Source of the DNA: an uncultured Alphaproteobacteria bacterium
GTDB lineage: Bacteria; Pseudomonadota; Alphaproteobacteria; HIMB59; GCA-002718135
Direction: 5' to 3'
DNA length: 64,000 nt
NCBI GenBank assembly: GCA_902586695.1
Contig: CACIIL010000002.1
Coordinates: forward strand, 1-64,000
In this document: positions 26,461 to 36,919 of the stretch, in pieces
Numbering within the stretch: the stretch's first letter is position 1
Layout: each line of letters starts with the position of its first letter
Position numbers and translations under genes: made by a program
The notes under the pieces: generated by a model
The model's database searches: none
Told to the model about the DNA's origin: nothing
The model's input: only the letters and a program-made list of their open reading frames with translations

Positions 26461-27246
26461 GTGTATATGAACGAAATTACTGGTGTTAAAGGCTTATTAA
26501 TAGATTTAGAAGGAGTTCTTTATAGTGATAATAACTTAACTCCTGGATCTATTGAGGTAATTAAAGAATTAAAAAAAAATAGTTTAAAATTAAGATTTTT
26601 AACAAATACTACAACTGCACCCAGAAAAATAATATTCAATAAACTTTACGATTTTGGTTTTGATATTGAAGAAAAAGAAATATTTACCCCTATAATTGCT
26701 ACTAAAAATTATTTGAGAGAAAATAGAGTTAAAAGAATTGCTTTAATTACGAATATTGAAATTATTGAAGAATTTAATGACTATGAAATTACACAAAAAA
26801 ACCCTGAAGCTGTCATTATGGGAGACATATATAAAAATTTTAAATGGGACATATTAGATAGAATATTTAAATTAGTATACCTACAAAATGCCGCTTTGAT
26901 TGCTTTACACCAAAATAAATATTCTATGCGAGATGGTGAAGTTTCTCTTGACCTTGGTCCTTTTGTTAAAGCTATAGAGTATTCAAGTGGAAAAAAATCA
27001 ATTTTAATGGGTAAGCCTGAAAAAAATTTTTTTGACTTAGCTGTAAAAGATTTAAATATCAATAATGAAAATATTTTAATGATTGGGGACGATATTTCAT
27101 CTGATATTGAAGGATCAATAAATGCTAACTTAAAAGCAATTCAAGTTAAAACAGGCAAGTTTCAAGAAAAAGATTTAAAATATCCTACTCAACCGAATTA
27201 CCGTTTAAATTCAATAACTGAATTACCAAAATTACTTGGATTTTAA
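26461..27246 (+). CDS. HAD-superfamily IIA hydrolase, LHPP-like
   Basis: Probable phosphatase of the NagD/LHPP branch. HAD motif I reads LIDLEGVLY: the nucleophilic Asp is present but the usual second Asp is Glu, similar to the atypical position in LHPP-type enzymes. Motif II is RFLTNTTTAP, the Lys of motif III is in MGKPEKNFF, and motif IV is IGDDISSDIEG. The C2 cap lies between. The start is GTG 26461 or ATG 26467; the ATG gives a simpler N-terminus (MNEITGVKG). The substrate is not predictable. Confidence 0.82.
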   Translation: MYMNEITGVKGLLIDLEGVLYSDNNLTPGSIEVIKELKKNSLKLRFLTNTTTAPRKIIFNKLYDFGFDIEEKEIFTPIIATKNYLRENRVKRIALITNIEIIEEFNDYEITQKNPEAVIMGDIYKNFKWDILDRIFKLVYLQNAALIALHQNKYSMRDGEVSLDLGPFVKAIEYSSGKKSILMGKPEKNFFDLAVKDLNINNENILMIGDDISSDIEGSINANLKAIQVKTGKFQEKDLKYPTQPNYRLNSITELPKLLGF

Positions 27247-27423
27247 TTAATCTCTTTTAACCCAATAAAAATGATAAAAAGCTGCTGCACCTATAGCTAC
27301 AAACAGAGAAACAAAGGCAACATAGATTATTGTTGAAATTGCCCAGAAAACAATAACTAGGAAAAGTCCTATACCTGTTATTGCTGCCCAAAAATAAAGT
27401 AATCTTTCTAAAAACTGTTGCAT
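27247..27423 (-). CDS. 58-residue membrane protein with two predicted spans
   Basis: Just below the track cutoff. It begins MQQFLERLLYFWAAITG and ends FYHFYWVKRD. Two hydrophobic stretches (about 14-34 and 36-50) and a basic C-terminus suggest a small inner-membrane hairpin. An internal GAAGG in its leader lies seven bases before the ATG inside a short palindrome. It fills the space between HAD (zero-base gap, convergent) and ribokinase (18 bases upstream, same strand). I do not recognise a family; the composition and clean start make it likely real. Confidence 0.6.
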   Translation of the reverse strand: MQQFLERLLYFWAAITGIGLFLVIVFWAISTIIYVAFVSLFVAIGAAAFYHFYWVKRD

Positions 27424-27436
27424 AGAAGCCTTCTAT
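27422..27436 (-). repeat. palindrome over the start of the small membrane ORF
   Basis: The 15-base sequence ATAGAAG-C-CTTCTAT is a perfect 7-bp inverted repeat. On the mRNA of the small ORF it can form a six-pair stem with a GGC loop that includes the GAAGG ribosome-binding site and the first two bases of the AUG. There is no following U-run, so it is not a standard terminator for ribokinase. Confidence 0.45.
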
Positions 27437-27441
27437 ATTAT

Positions 27442-28360
27442 TTATAAGATTTTATCAATTTCATCACGATTTGGCATTGAATTGGCTGTACCTATTTTAG
27501 TCGTAGATAATCCTGCCGTAGCACTAGCAAATGAAATAGCATCTTTAATACTTTTGTTTTCTGTTAATGCTACAGCGAATCCCGCATTAAAAGCATCTCC
27601 AGCACCAGTTGTATCAACAACTGGATTTGATAAGTTTGCTATGGGTGATGAAAATGTTTCATTTGCATTAGCAAAATAAGCTCCTTTTTCACCTAAAGTT
27701 ATAATAACATTCTTAATTCCCATATCTAATAATTTTGATGCTGCCCTACTTGCATCATCATTTGAATTCACAGCATGACCAACATAAAAACTAGCTTCAG
27801 TTTCATTTGGTGTGAAATAATCAATAAAAGGAAATACACTTTTATCAATTTCTGCAGCTGGTGCAGGGTTCAGAACTGTTTTTACTCCTAAACTATGTGC
27901 TTTTTTTAATAGCATATAAAACTGTTTCTTTTGGTGCTTCTAATTGAGTAAGAAATATTTTAGAATCTTTAATTATATTTTCTGCTTTATCAATATCGGC
28001 ATTGGTGATTGCAGCTGCCGCACCAGGAAATACATTTATAGCATTTGCACCTGATTCTTCATTAACCATAATTGCAGCTGCTCCAGTTGAATGTTCCCTG
28101 GAAATGATGACATTTGAGTAATCTACTTTAGCTTCATCATAAATCTTTGTTGCCATTTCCCCAAATTGATCGTCACCAATTTTAGAAATAAAATATGTTT
28201 TAACACCTGCTTTAGCTGCTGCTACTGCCTGATTAGATCCTTTGCCTCCAGGACCTATTACAAAATTATTCCCTAATATTGTTTCTCCTTCAATTGGTAT
28301 TTTTTTTCCAAAGAAAACTAAATCTGCAACATATATTCCAAGAATGCTAATTGAGGACAT
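27442..28360 (-). pseudogene. rbsK: ribokinase (PfkB family), disrupted by one-base excess in an A7 run
   Basis: The track gives two ORFs. The N-terminal half (28360-27893) has the PfkB pattern GGKGSNQAVAAAKAG and ends in AIKKST-stop. The C-terminal half (27915-27442) carries NPAPA, TPNETEA and the catalytic DTTGAGDAFNAGF. They join if one A is removed from the A7 run at 27901-27907, giving I-K-K-A-H-S-L-G and a 305-residue protein, normal for ribokinase. Both halves look unmutated otherwise, so the lesion is recent, a sequencing indel, or bridged by slippage. The ATP/Mg and substrate motifs are all present. It follows fucU by 12 bases. Confidence 0.85.
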
Positions 28361-28372
28361 TTTATTAATTAT

Positions 28373-28825
28373 TTATATAATCCAAACTTTTCCATCTGAT
28401 TTAATTACACCTTTCGTAAATATAAAACAACCAAATGGCCTTGTTTCACTTGTACTAACGACACAAAAAGCTTTTTTTGTTTCTTCGTAAAATTTTTGTC
28501 TCTCTATTGATCCAACTTTCCAATTTATTCCTGAAACTTCTTTAACTATATTAATTAAATCTTGATGAACTTCATTAATTTCGTCTGGTTTTTCATCTAT
28601 TTCCATTCTCAAAACTGGATGAGGTATAAAGCTATCTAATGGAAAAACTGATAAAATTGCTTTTGCAGCTCTAGGAATATCAATGCCATCTAAACGTACT
28701 ACTTTAGAATTATTAGAATGAGCAGGAAAATTTGCATCGCATAGAACAAGATTATCCCCATGCCCCATTGATTGCATTAGTGATAAAAGTTCAGGACTAA
28801 GTAAAGGATCAATATTTATTAACAT
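28373..28825 (-). CDS. fucU: RbsD/FucU family sugar mutarotase, FucU type
   Basis: Catalyses anomer interconversion of a free sugar after import. I start at ATG 28825 (MLINIDPLLSPELL), since the 63 upstream track residues are not family-like. The signature SMGHGDNLVLCDANFPAHS is that of FucU rather than RbsD (RLGHTDxLVICDAG). The C-terminal family element is SETRPFGCFIFTKGV. At 150 residues it is typical. It leads into rbsK (12 bases), so the pair probably primes a sugar for phosphorylation. It is divergent from the TIM-barrel isomerase across about 150 bases that hold both promoters. Confidence 0.85.
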   Translation of the reverse strand: MLINIDPLLSPELLSLMQSMGHGDNLVLCDANFPAHSNNSKVVRLDGIDIPRAAKAILSVFPLDSFIPHPVLRMEIDEKPDEINEVHQDLINIVKEVSGINWKVGSIERQKFYEETKKAFCVVSTSETRPFGCFIFTKGVIKSDGKVWII

Positions 28826-28978
28826 TTTGATAATTATTATTATAAAGATTAAGTTTAAGTATATATTTGTATTTTGATTTTGTAAATTTAGAACTTTTCC
28901 ACAGAAGTAGACATAACATAAAGATAAGGTAGCACTTTTTAGTAGCCATTTAGTATAAAAAAATACAAAATAATCATA

Positions 28979-29959
28979 ATGAAAAAACAGCAATTTGGCG
29001 CAGGTATTTGGCACTTTGCAACATACGTAGATAGATATGCCACAGATGGATATGGTGAACCACGAAGTGTATTAGATGCGATAGAGCTTGCAGGTAAAGT
29101 AAAAGATTTATCAGTAGTTGATATAAACTATCCCTATTTTGGGGGCAATTTTACAAATGAAGAAATAAAGATTGCACTCGATAAAGTTAATTTAAATGTC
29201 ATTGGGATAACTCCAGAAATTTACACTAAAGAATTTAGAAAAGGAGCATTTACAAATCCAGATTCTGGAGTTCGTAAACGTGCTCATGAATTAATAACAG
29301 AAGCATGTGAAGCTGTAAGATTTTTTAATGCAGCTTATGTAAAATTGTGGCCAGGACAAGATGGATGGGATTATCCATTTCAGGTTGATTATAGTACAGT
29401 TTGGAAAAATTCTATGGATGGAGTTGGGAGACTAGCAAGTGAAAATCCCGATCTTAAATTTGTTATTGAATATAAGCCTAGGGAACCAAGAATAAAAATG
29501 AGTTATGATTCTGTAGCCAGAACTTTGCTGGGTATAGAAAAAATTGGTCTTCCAAACATTGGTATACTTCTTGATTTTGGGCATGCAATTTATGGTGGTG
29601 AATGTGCTGCAGATTCTGCACAACTGGCAATTGATTATGGTCGTTTGTTTGGAATGGACGTAAATGATAATTATCGTTCTTGGGATGATGATCTAATTGC
29701 AGGTAGTTTGCATCCTATGGAAATATTTGAATTTTTTTATGTTTTGAAAAAAAATAACTGGGAAGGGGTATGGCAGCTTGATCAATTTCCTTTTAGAGAA
29801 GATAGTGTAGAAATGGCCAATCAATCAATAGATTTTTTAAAATCTATTGAAAAGGCTTTGAATGAATTAGATATTAAGGCACTTCAAGAAGCTCAATCAG
29901 ATCATGATGCTTTGGCTGCAATGAAAATTGCCCAAAAAGCACTCTATAAATTTTTGTAA
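28979..29959 (+). CDS. sugar isomerase/epimerase, xylose-isomerase-like TIM barrel
   Basis: Member of the AP-endonuclease-2-like TIM-barrel family that isomerises or epimerises sugars with a divalent metal. Likely metal ligands lie in EYKPREPR (Glu), [11 protein letters not shown] (Asp, His), [10 protein letters not shown] (Asp) and [10 protein letters not shown]. It opens [21 protein letters not shown], a form I associate with isomerases beside ribose-type importers. At 326 residues it is full length. Its stop is three bases from that of the convergent FGGY kinase, and it is the only rightward gene in the sugar region. D-apiose isomerase is one candidate identity, on context only. Confidence 0.75.
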   Translation: MKKQQFGAGIWHFATYVDRYATDGYGEPRSVLDAIELAGKVKDLSVVDINYPYFGGNFTNEEIKIALDKVNLNVIGITPEIYTKEFRKGAFTNPDSGVRKRAHELITEACEAVRFFNAAYVKLWPGQDGWDYPFQVDYSTVWKNSMDGVGRLASENPDLKFVIEYKPREPRIKMSYDSVARTLLGIEKIGLPNIGILLDFGHAIYGGECAADSAQLAIDYGRLFGMDVNDNYRSWDDDLIAGSLHPMEIFEFFYVLKKNNWEGVWQLDQFPFREDSVEMANQSIDFLKSIEKALNELDIKALQEAQSDHDALAAMKIAQKALYKFL

Positions 29960-29962
29960 AAA

Positions 29963-31437
29963 TTAATTTTTTAGATAGTGCTTAAATAAAACATTTTTCC
30001 ATTCATTATAAATAGTAATATCGTTATTTTTTTTAACAGGAATAAAAGTAATATATTTTTGTTTAAATTTTTTTATATCTTTTAAACTTGAAGAAATATT
30101 CATACCTAATAAACCCATAATTAAAGCACCATATGAAGACATATCTTGAAAATTTGTTATATAAATTTTTCTATTTAAGATATTTGTAAGAAATTGAATA
30201 AAATCAATATTATTAATCATTCCTCCATCAATAAAAATATCATTGTATTTTATTTTCTTATTTTTTTCCAAATCATCTAGATAATCCTTTATCTGAAAAG
30301 CAATTGATTCAAGAGATGCTCTTATTATATGTTTTTTATTTACAGATGGTGATAAGCCATAAATCATTCCCTTACATTCAGGAATCCAATGTGGGGAACT
30401 TAATCCAACAAATGCTGGAATAACAAATACACCATTTGAAGTTGATACTTCTTTGAAAATTTTATTTGTTTCATTTGGGCTATTAATTATTTTTAAGTTA
30501 TCTTTTAACCAACTAACTGTTGCTCCTGCATAATTGATAAGACATTCATATGAGTAATATGGCTTGTTTTTTAAAAACAAAAGATAAGGTTGTTAATATG
30601 TTTTTTTTATGAATAAATTTATTACCAATATTAGTTAATATTGATGAGCCTGTTCCAATTGTAATTTTTGAATTTCCTATATTAAAGCATTGATTTGCAA
30701 AAATAGATGCCTGAGAGTCTCCTATGACCCCTGATATGGGTATAGGTTTTTTTAAAATACCGTTAATATTAGTATGCCCAAAAATTGATGAACTCTCTTT
30801 TACTTGAGGTAATTTGTTTAAGTTTAAGTTAAAAACTTTTAGCAATTGCTGACTCCATTGAAGTGTATTATTGTTGAAGAATAGAGTTCTTGAAGCATTA
30901 GTAAAATCAGTAAAGTAAGACTGTTGGTTAGTTAACCTATAAATTAAATAGGTATCTATTGTTCCAAATAATGCTGTCCCATTTTTAAGTTTATCTCTAA
31001 TACTTCGATTAACTTTTAATAATTGTAATAATTTAGAAGCAGGAAAATAAGTGTCTAATGTTAATCCTGTTGTACTTTTAATTAAATTAACTGCTTTTTT
31101 TGATTTATTAATTTTATCACATATTATTTGTCCTCTTCTGCACTGCCATACTATTGCATTGTTCAAAGGTTTACCTGATTTTGCATCAAAAATTACAAAT
31201 GTTTCTCTTTGATTTGTGATGCTTAAAAAAATATTTTGACTATATTTAATTTTTTTTTTCAATTTTTTTTACTAAATGTAAAAAATTATTATAAATCTCA
31301 TTTGCATCATGCTCAACAATACCTGATTTTTTTTGGATTTGCTTATGTGATTTTGATACTTTTTCTATTAATTTTAACTTGTTGTTATATAAAAAAACAG
31401 TAGTTGAGGATGTGCTCTGATCCAAGGATATATACAT
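29963..31437 (-). pseudogene. FGGY-family carbohydrate kinase (glycerol-kinase-like), two frame lesions
   Basis: Three track ORFs form one gene. The start is ATG 31437 (MYISLDQSTSSTT), followed by IEHDANEI-like sequence; then SITNQRETFVIFD, NAIVWQCRRG, GTIDTYLIYRLT and DFTNASRT; then the GVIGDSQAS and GTGSSILTNIG nucleotide motifs; then the C-terminal YAGATVSWL, SSPHWIPECKGMIYG and DGGMINN. Frame breaks occur at the A10 run (31250-31259) and the A6 run (30567-30572). Removing one A at each gives 490 residues, close to GlpK. Motifs resemble glycerol kinase, but FGGY kinases for ketoses also fit. It follows the transketolase pair directly, suggesting a phosphorylated ketose as shared intermediate. 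Confidence 0.82.
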
Positions 31438-31439
31438 AA

Positions 31440-32373
31440 TTAATTCATTAAATCCTTTGCTATTTTTGCCAACTTTTCTGGCGACATATTATAATGATCT
31501 AAAACATCTGATTGAGAACCATTAATCATATATTCATCAGGAAATCCTATTATTTTAAATGGAATTTGAATATTGTTCTGAGAAATTAAACTAGCACATT
31601 TTTCTCCAAGTCCTCCACTTTCGCTATGTTCTTCAACACTAATTATTGCTTTAACTTTTGATAAACTATTTAAAAATAAGTCATTATCAAAAGGCTTAAT
31701 TGTATGGAGATTTATATGTGAACAAAAAATTTTTTCTTTTTCTAAAATTTCTGATGCTAATAAAACTCTTTGAGCTGTTTCTCCAGTTGTAACAAATAAA
31801 ATATCTTTACCGTCTCTAATTTTTGTTCCTTTTCCTATTTTAAACGAATCATTGTCATTATGAATTTTCTGCATAGGTTTTTTTCCAAAACGAATAAATA
31901 GAGGTTTACTATAATTCACCGCCTCTTTAATAGATTCTCTTGTTTCAAAATTATCAGAAGGAACAACGACGTTAATATTATTAATAGTTCTTAAAACAGC
32001 TAGATCATGAATGGAATGATGAGTTGATCCTAATTGACCATAACTTACTCCTGCACTTATTCCAACTAAAGTTACGGGATGATTAGAATAAGCAATATCA
32101 TTTTTTAATTTGCTCTAACGATCTAGCCGTGAGAAAGCTTGATGGAGAGACTCCAAAAACTTTTTTACCAACTGCTGATAAACCAGCACAAATTCCAACT
32201 AAATTTTGTTCAGCAATACCAACTTCAATAATTTGGTTAGGCAATTCTTTTCCAAATTGTGTCAACTTCCCTGATCCTCTAGAATCACTTGTAACAACAA
32301 TAATGTCATTATCTTTTTTTGCTAAATCTAATAATGTTTCGGCAAAAACTTCTAAATTGGCTTTTTAATTCAT
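31440..32373 (-). pseudogene. transketolase C-terminal subunit, nonsense codon and one frame lesion
   Basis: This is the PYR plus C-terminal half of a split transketolase. Its ATG (32373) overlaps the N-subunit stop as ATGA, but codon 3 is TAA: the sequence reads ATG AAT TAA AAA GCC, where a T for A would give M-N-L-K-A. The reading frame then runs well (LEVFAETLLDLAKK, VGIAEQNLVGICAGLSA with the catalytic Glu) until the A6 run at 32101-32106, where one A too many breaks it. It resumes as NDIAYSNHPVTLVG and continues to the track ORF ending PEKLAKIAKDLMN. Repaired, it is 310 residues, the normal size. Confidence 0.85.
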
Positions 32374-33200
32374 TTATAATTCTCTAATTGAGTATTTAAT
32401 TCTTCTATGGCTTTTTTATATTCTTCATCAGAAGGAAGCTTATGGTGCCAAACAACTTCATTTTCAATAAAACTAACACCTTTGCCTTTAATAGTGTTGG
32501 CTATAATTAAATTAGGTTTTTTTTCATCAAAAGGAATTTTATTAAATATTGCATCTAACTCACTTACTGAATTACCATTTACTTGTTTAACGGATAATCC
32601 AAATGAAAGAAATTTATCCATTAATGGCTCGATGGGATTTACTTCTTCAGTTTTTCCAGTAATTTGAAGACCGTTTCTATCGATAATTATAACTAAGTTA
32701 TCTAATTTATACTTACTAGCTGATAATAAACTTTCCCAAATTGAACCTTCACTCAATTCACCATCTCCTAAGAGGGTATAAACTTTAAATGGCTTGTTAT
32801 TTAATTTAAACCCTATTGCCATTCCCACTGCGACTGATAAACCATGACCAAGAGCTCCGGTATTATGTTCTACTCCTGGAACCTTTCTTGTAGGATGACC
32901 AATAAAGTGAGAATCAAATTTGTTTAGTGTACTTAAATCCTCTTTGGTAAAAAAATTTTTATCACATAAAACTGTATATAAAGCCTCTACTGTATGACCT
33001 TTGCTTTGAACATATCTATTTCTATCAATAGAATCAAAATTCTCAGGATTTATTTTTAAAATATTATTATAAAGTACATTAAGTATATCTATACATGATA
33101 AACTCCCCGCAGTATGCCCAGCTCCACTTTTATAAATTATATTAAGAATAGTTTTCCTGTATTCTATAGATTTTAATTCTAATTCTTTTTTATTTAACAT
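32370..33200 (-). CDS. transketolase N-terminal (thiamine diphosphate) subunit
   Basis: This is the TPP-binding half of a split transketolase. The signature GDGELSEGSIWE with the following NLVIIIDRNGLQ forms the diphosphate/Mg motif. GHTAGSLSCIDIL and the HTVEALYTVL histidines are typical, as is GALGHGLSVAVGMAIG. At 276 residues it is a complete N-subunit and is intact, unlike its partner. Split transketolases occur in sugar-specific clusters including the apulose-4-phosphate enzyme (AptA/AptB). It stands after the rbsB terminator and may have its own weak promoter in the 25-base gap, or depend on read-through. Confidence 0.9.
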   Translation of the reverse strand: MLNKKELELKSIEYRKTILNIIYKSGAGHTAGSLSCIDILNVLYNNILKINPENFDSIDRNRYVQSKGHTVEALYTVLCDKNFFTKEDLSTLNKFDSHFIGHPTRKVPGVEHNTGALGHGLSVAVGMAIGFKLNNKPFKVYTLLGDGELSEGSIWESLLSASKYKLDNLVIIIDRNGLQITGKTEEVNPIEPLMDKFLSFGLSVKQVNGNSVSELDAIFNKIPFDEKKPNLIIANTIKGKGVSFIENEVVWHHKLPSDEEYKKAIEELNTQLENYK

Positions 33201-33225
33201 TAATATAAGTGTAAGAAATGATAAC

Positions 33226-33259
33226 TAAAAAAGCAAGCGAATATAAATTCGCTTGCTTT
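33226..33259 (-). terminator. intrinsic terminator after rbsB
   Basis: Read leftward, AAAGCAAGCGAAT pairs perfectly with ATTCGCTTGCTTT across a 4-base loop (13 bp), followed by a run of six U. It lies 23 bases after the rbsB stop, so it should separate the abundant binding-protein message from the transketolase genes downstream. The stem is also near-symmetrical, but on the other strand no gene runs into it. Confidence 0.85.
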
Positions 33260-33281
33260 AAAATATTTACTTTTAGTTTAA

Positions 33282-34250
<969 letters not shown>

Positions 34251-34262
34251 CTAACCGATTAG
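34251..34262 (-). promoter_or_regulatory. candidate LacI-type operator upstream of rbsB
   Basis: CTAACCGATTAG is an almost perfect 12-base palindrome centred on CG, the shape bound by LacI-family repressors, about 46 bases upstream of the rbsB ATG. No LacI regulator gene is in the window. Confidence 0.35.
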
Positions 34263-34326
34263 AGTAAAAAAATCGAGTATATTATTAATAAAAATTAAAT
34301 AAACTTTTGTAGTTTACTTTTAATCA

Positions 34327-34338
34327 TCACTAAAGTGA
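34327..34338. promoter_or_regulatory. inverted repeat in the rbsC-rbsB gap
   Basis: TCACTAAAGTGA is a perfect 5-2-5 inverted repeat in the 197-base gap between the rbsC stop and the rbsB start. It is too short and lacks a U-run for a terminator, so it could be an upstream operator or activator site. The rest of this gap is AT-rich with several possible -10 elements and no other clear structure. Confidence 0.3.
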
Positions 34339-34402
34339 CAATTTGTTATTTTTTATATAAATTAAACAAGTTATTTCTAAAATATTGAAGTTAATTTATC
34401 TT

Positions 34403-35410
34403 TTAGTTATCTTTTTCAATAAACTTAGTTTGAAGTTGATCTATCATAACTGCCAATACAATTATTGTGCCCATGATGACTCTTTGCCAAAATGAACTAA
34501 CACCCTCTAAAATCATTCCATTACTGAGAACCCCTATTACAAAAGCCCCAATTATTGTTCCTCCTACAGAACCTCTGCCTCCCATTAAGGATGTTCCCCC
34601 AAGAACTACTGCTGCAATAGCATTTAATTCCCAAGTAGTTCCAGTAGCTGGATGAGAAGATATAAGTTGTGAAGTTACTATAACACCAACAACTCCTGCA
34701 CAAAATCCTGATAATCCATAAGTTAAAAGCGTTACACCATTAACATTAACACCAGATAAATTTGCTGCTTTAGTGTTTCCACCGATTGCATACATATGTC
34801 TGCCAAACTTTGTTTTTGTAGTTAAGAATACTGCTACTATAGCTAATACAAACATAACCCAAATAGTATATGGTAAAGACAAAAATGTTCCTGATCCTAT
34901 AACTGGAAATCCAGTATTATTTAATTCTTCTTTTCCAATAAGGTTTGGAAAAGTTGCTCCATCATTAATTAATAATGCAAAACCTCTTGCAACATAAAGC
35001 ATTCCTAAAGTAGCTATAAATGGAGCTACACTAAATCTAGTAATTATAACACCATTAATACATCCAAAAATAAAACCTATGGCTACACTAATTATAACTA
35101 TTACCCAAACTTCAAAATAGATAACCATATTAAAAAACTCTAAAACAAGTCCTTTATCAATTAAAAGACCTGATATCATTCCACATAATCCAACTATGGA
35201 GCCGACAGAAAGATCAATACCTGCAGTTAATATTACAAAAGTCATTCCAATTGCTAATATAGCATTAATTGCAACGTGCTTTGTAAGTATAATTAAATTT
35301 GTAGAAGATAAGAAAGCGTCAGCTGTAAAAGCAAAAAATGAAAAAATAAAAATTAAAGCTATGAAAGCTCTTAACTTAAATAATGCTGCTCTTATTGTCA
35401 TACCTTTCAT
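34403..35410 (-). CDS. rbsC: sugar ABC transporter permease, ribose type
   Basis: Inner-membrane channel subunit of a CUT2 importer. The 335 residues carry about 8-10 spans. Conserved features are TFVILTAGIDLSVGSIVGL, FIATLGMLYVARG, AIGGNTKAANLSGVNV (the EAA-like coupling loop) and VVLGGTSLMGGRGSVGGTIIGA. It lies six bases after rbsA and 197 bases before rbsB, so rbsB can be uncoupled and made in excess. The substrate is not determinable from the permease. Confidence 0.93.
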   Translation of the reverse strand: MKGMTIRAALFKLRAFIALIFIFSFFAFTADAFLSSTNLIILTKHVAINAILAIGMTFVILTAGIDLSVGSIVGLCGMISGLLIDKGLVLEFFNMVIYFEVWVIVIISVAIGFIFGCINGVIITRFSVAPFIATLGMLYVARGFALLINDGATFPNLIGKEELNNTGFPVIGSGTFLSLPYTIWVMFVLAIVAVFLTTKTKFGRHMYAIGGNTKAANLSGVNVNGVTLLTYGLSGFCAGVVGVIVTSQLISSHPATGTTWELNAIAAVVLGGTSLMGGRGSVGGTIIGAFVIGVLSNGMILEGVSSFWQRVIMGTIIVLAVMIDQLQTKFIEKDN

Positions 35411-35416
35411 AAATTA

Positions 35417-36916
35417 CTATCCCTGTGAATATTTTACTAAACTATCTTCAGTTAATTCAGAACCAATTAATTCTTTAGTTATCTTCCCCTTAGCAAGTAC
35501 TAAAACACGATCAGCAACAGCTAAAACTTCTTTTATCTCGGATGAAACAAAAATAATTGATAAGCCTTTATCGGCTAATTTTTTCATTATATAAAATATT
35601 TCTTGTTTAGCACCTATATCAACTCCTCTAGTAGGTTCGTCTAACATTAATAACTTTGGATTAGTTTCCAAAGCTTTAGCAATTACAACTTTTTGCTGAT
35701 TACCCCCACTTAATGAAGTAATGAGATTATCAAAGTTTGATACCTTAATGCCTAAATAATCTATAGCATTATTAACTGCCTTTTTTTCTTGATTTGATTT
35801 TAAGAAAAAATCACTAATTTTTTTTGAAATTTTGGATAATAAAGTATTAGATAAAACAGATAAGCACTGCACTAACCCTTGGCCTTGTCGATCCTCAGGA
35901 ACAAGTACAATCCCATTACTTATTCTTTTAGAAATTGAAGTTTGCTTTAATTTATTATTTTCCAAATATATCGATCCGTCAAAATCTTTATTTAATCCCA
36001 TTATTATTTCTAATAATTCAGTTCTTCCACTTCCCATAAGACCATAAAAGCTAAGTATTTCACCAGATTTTGAATCAAATGAAATATCATCAAGAAGATA
36101 TTCTTCTGACTTTGATTTTTTTAAATATAATGATTTAGCTTCAAGTATTTTATTTCCTATATTTGATTTAGCAACATTAACTGATTCAAAACTTCTTTTT
36201 CCAACCATTTGTTCTGTAATCCAGGGTATATCTATTTTACTTATTTTTTCTTCACATATAAATTTGCTATCTCGTAAAACTGTAATAACATCACCGATTT
36301 GCATTATTTCTTCTAATTTATGAGAAATATAAATTATTGTTACTCCTTGATTTGTTAATTCTTTTATAACATCAAACAATACTAAAACTTCATTTTTGCT
36401 TAAAGCGGAACTCGGTTCATCCATTATCAATATTTGTGTTTTCTTTTGTAAAGCTTTGGCTATTTCAACAATTTGTTGCTGTCCGATCCTAAGACTCTCT
36501 AAGAGACTCTCTGGGTTAATATCTTGTTTTAATCTTAACATTAATTCCTTTGTTAAATTAATCTGTTTTTTTGTATTTATTGTCTTCTGTGCATTAAGTA
36601 TTTCATGAGCTATAAAAATATTTTCATGAACACTTAAGTTAGGGAAAAAATTTAATTCTTGATGAATGATTCCTATTGAGTTTTGTTCTGCATCTTTAGT
36701 AGAATTAATTTTTAAAATTTTATCATTAAGAAATAGTTCTCCTGAAGTTTGTTTTTCTACACCTGATAAAATTTTCATCAAGGTAGATTTACCAGCACCA
36801 TTTTCACCTACTAAAACATTAACTTTTGCTTCATATATATTAAAATTAACGTTATCTAATGCAGTAACACCTGGATAAGTTTTGTTAATATTTTTTGCTT
36901 CAAGTATTTTTTTCAT
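35417..36916 (-). CDS. rbsA: sugar ABC transporter ATP-binding protein, two ATPase domains
   Basis: Energises the CUT2 importer. The 499 residues contain two ABC cassettes. The first has Walker A GENGAGKSTLM, signature LRIGQQQ and Walker B ILIMDEPSSAL. The second has a degenerate Walker A GLMGSGRTEL, signature LSGGNQQ and LLMLDEPTRGVDIGA. This asymmetry is normal for RbsA/XylG/MglA proteins. It is followed by rbsC at six bases and preceded by DUF2291 at three bases, a compact importer operon. Confidence 0.95.
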   Translation of the reverse strand: MKKILEAKNINKTYPGVTALDNVNFNIYEAKVNVLVGENGAGKSTLMKILSGVEKQTSGELFLNDKILKINSTKDAEQNSIGIIHQELNFFPNLSVHENIFIAHEILNAQKTINTKKQINLTKELMLRLKQDINPESLLESLRIGQQQIVEIAKALQKKTQILIMDEPSSALSKNEVLVLFDVIKELTNQGVTIIYISHKLEEIMQIGDVITVLRDSKFICEEKISKIDIPWITEQMVGKRSFESVNVAKSNIGNKILEAKSLYLKKSKSEEYLLDDISFDSKSGEILSFYGLMGSGRTELLEIIMGLNKDFDGSIYLENNKLKQTSISKRISNGIVLVPEDRQGQGLVQCLSVLSNTLLSKISKKISDFFLKSNQEKKAVNNAIDYLGIKVSNFDNLITSLSGGNQQKVVIAKALETNPKLLMLDEPTRGVDIGAKQEIFYIMKKLADKGLSIIFVSSEIKEVLAVADRVLVLAKGKITKELIGSELTEDSLVKYSQG

Positions 36917-36919
36917 ATC

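Noticed and set aside
27422-27436. Palindrome as a ribokinase terminator
   Set aside because: Only six usable pairs and no U-run; better explained as covering the next ORF's start.
28373-29014. Calling the mutarotase RbsD with an extended N-terminus
   Set aside because: The 63 extra residues are not family-like, and the SMGHGDNLVLCDANFPAHS signature is FucU type; start moved to 28825.
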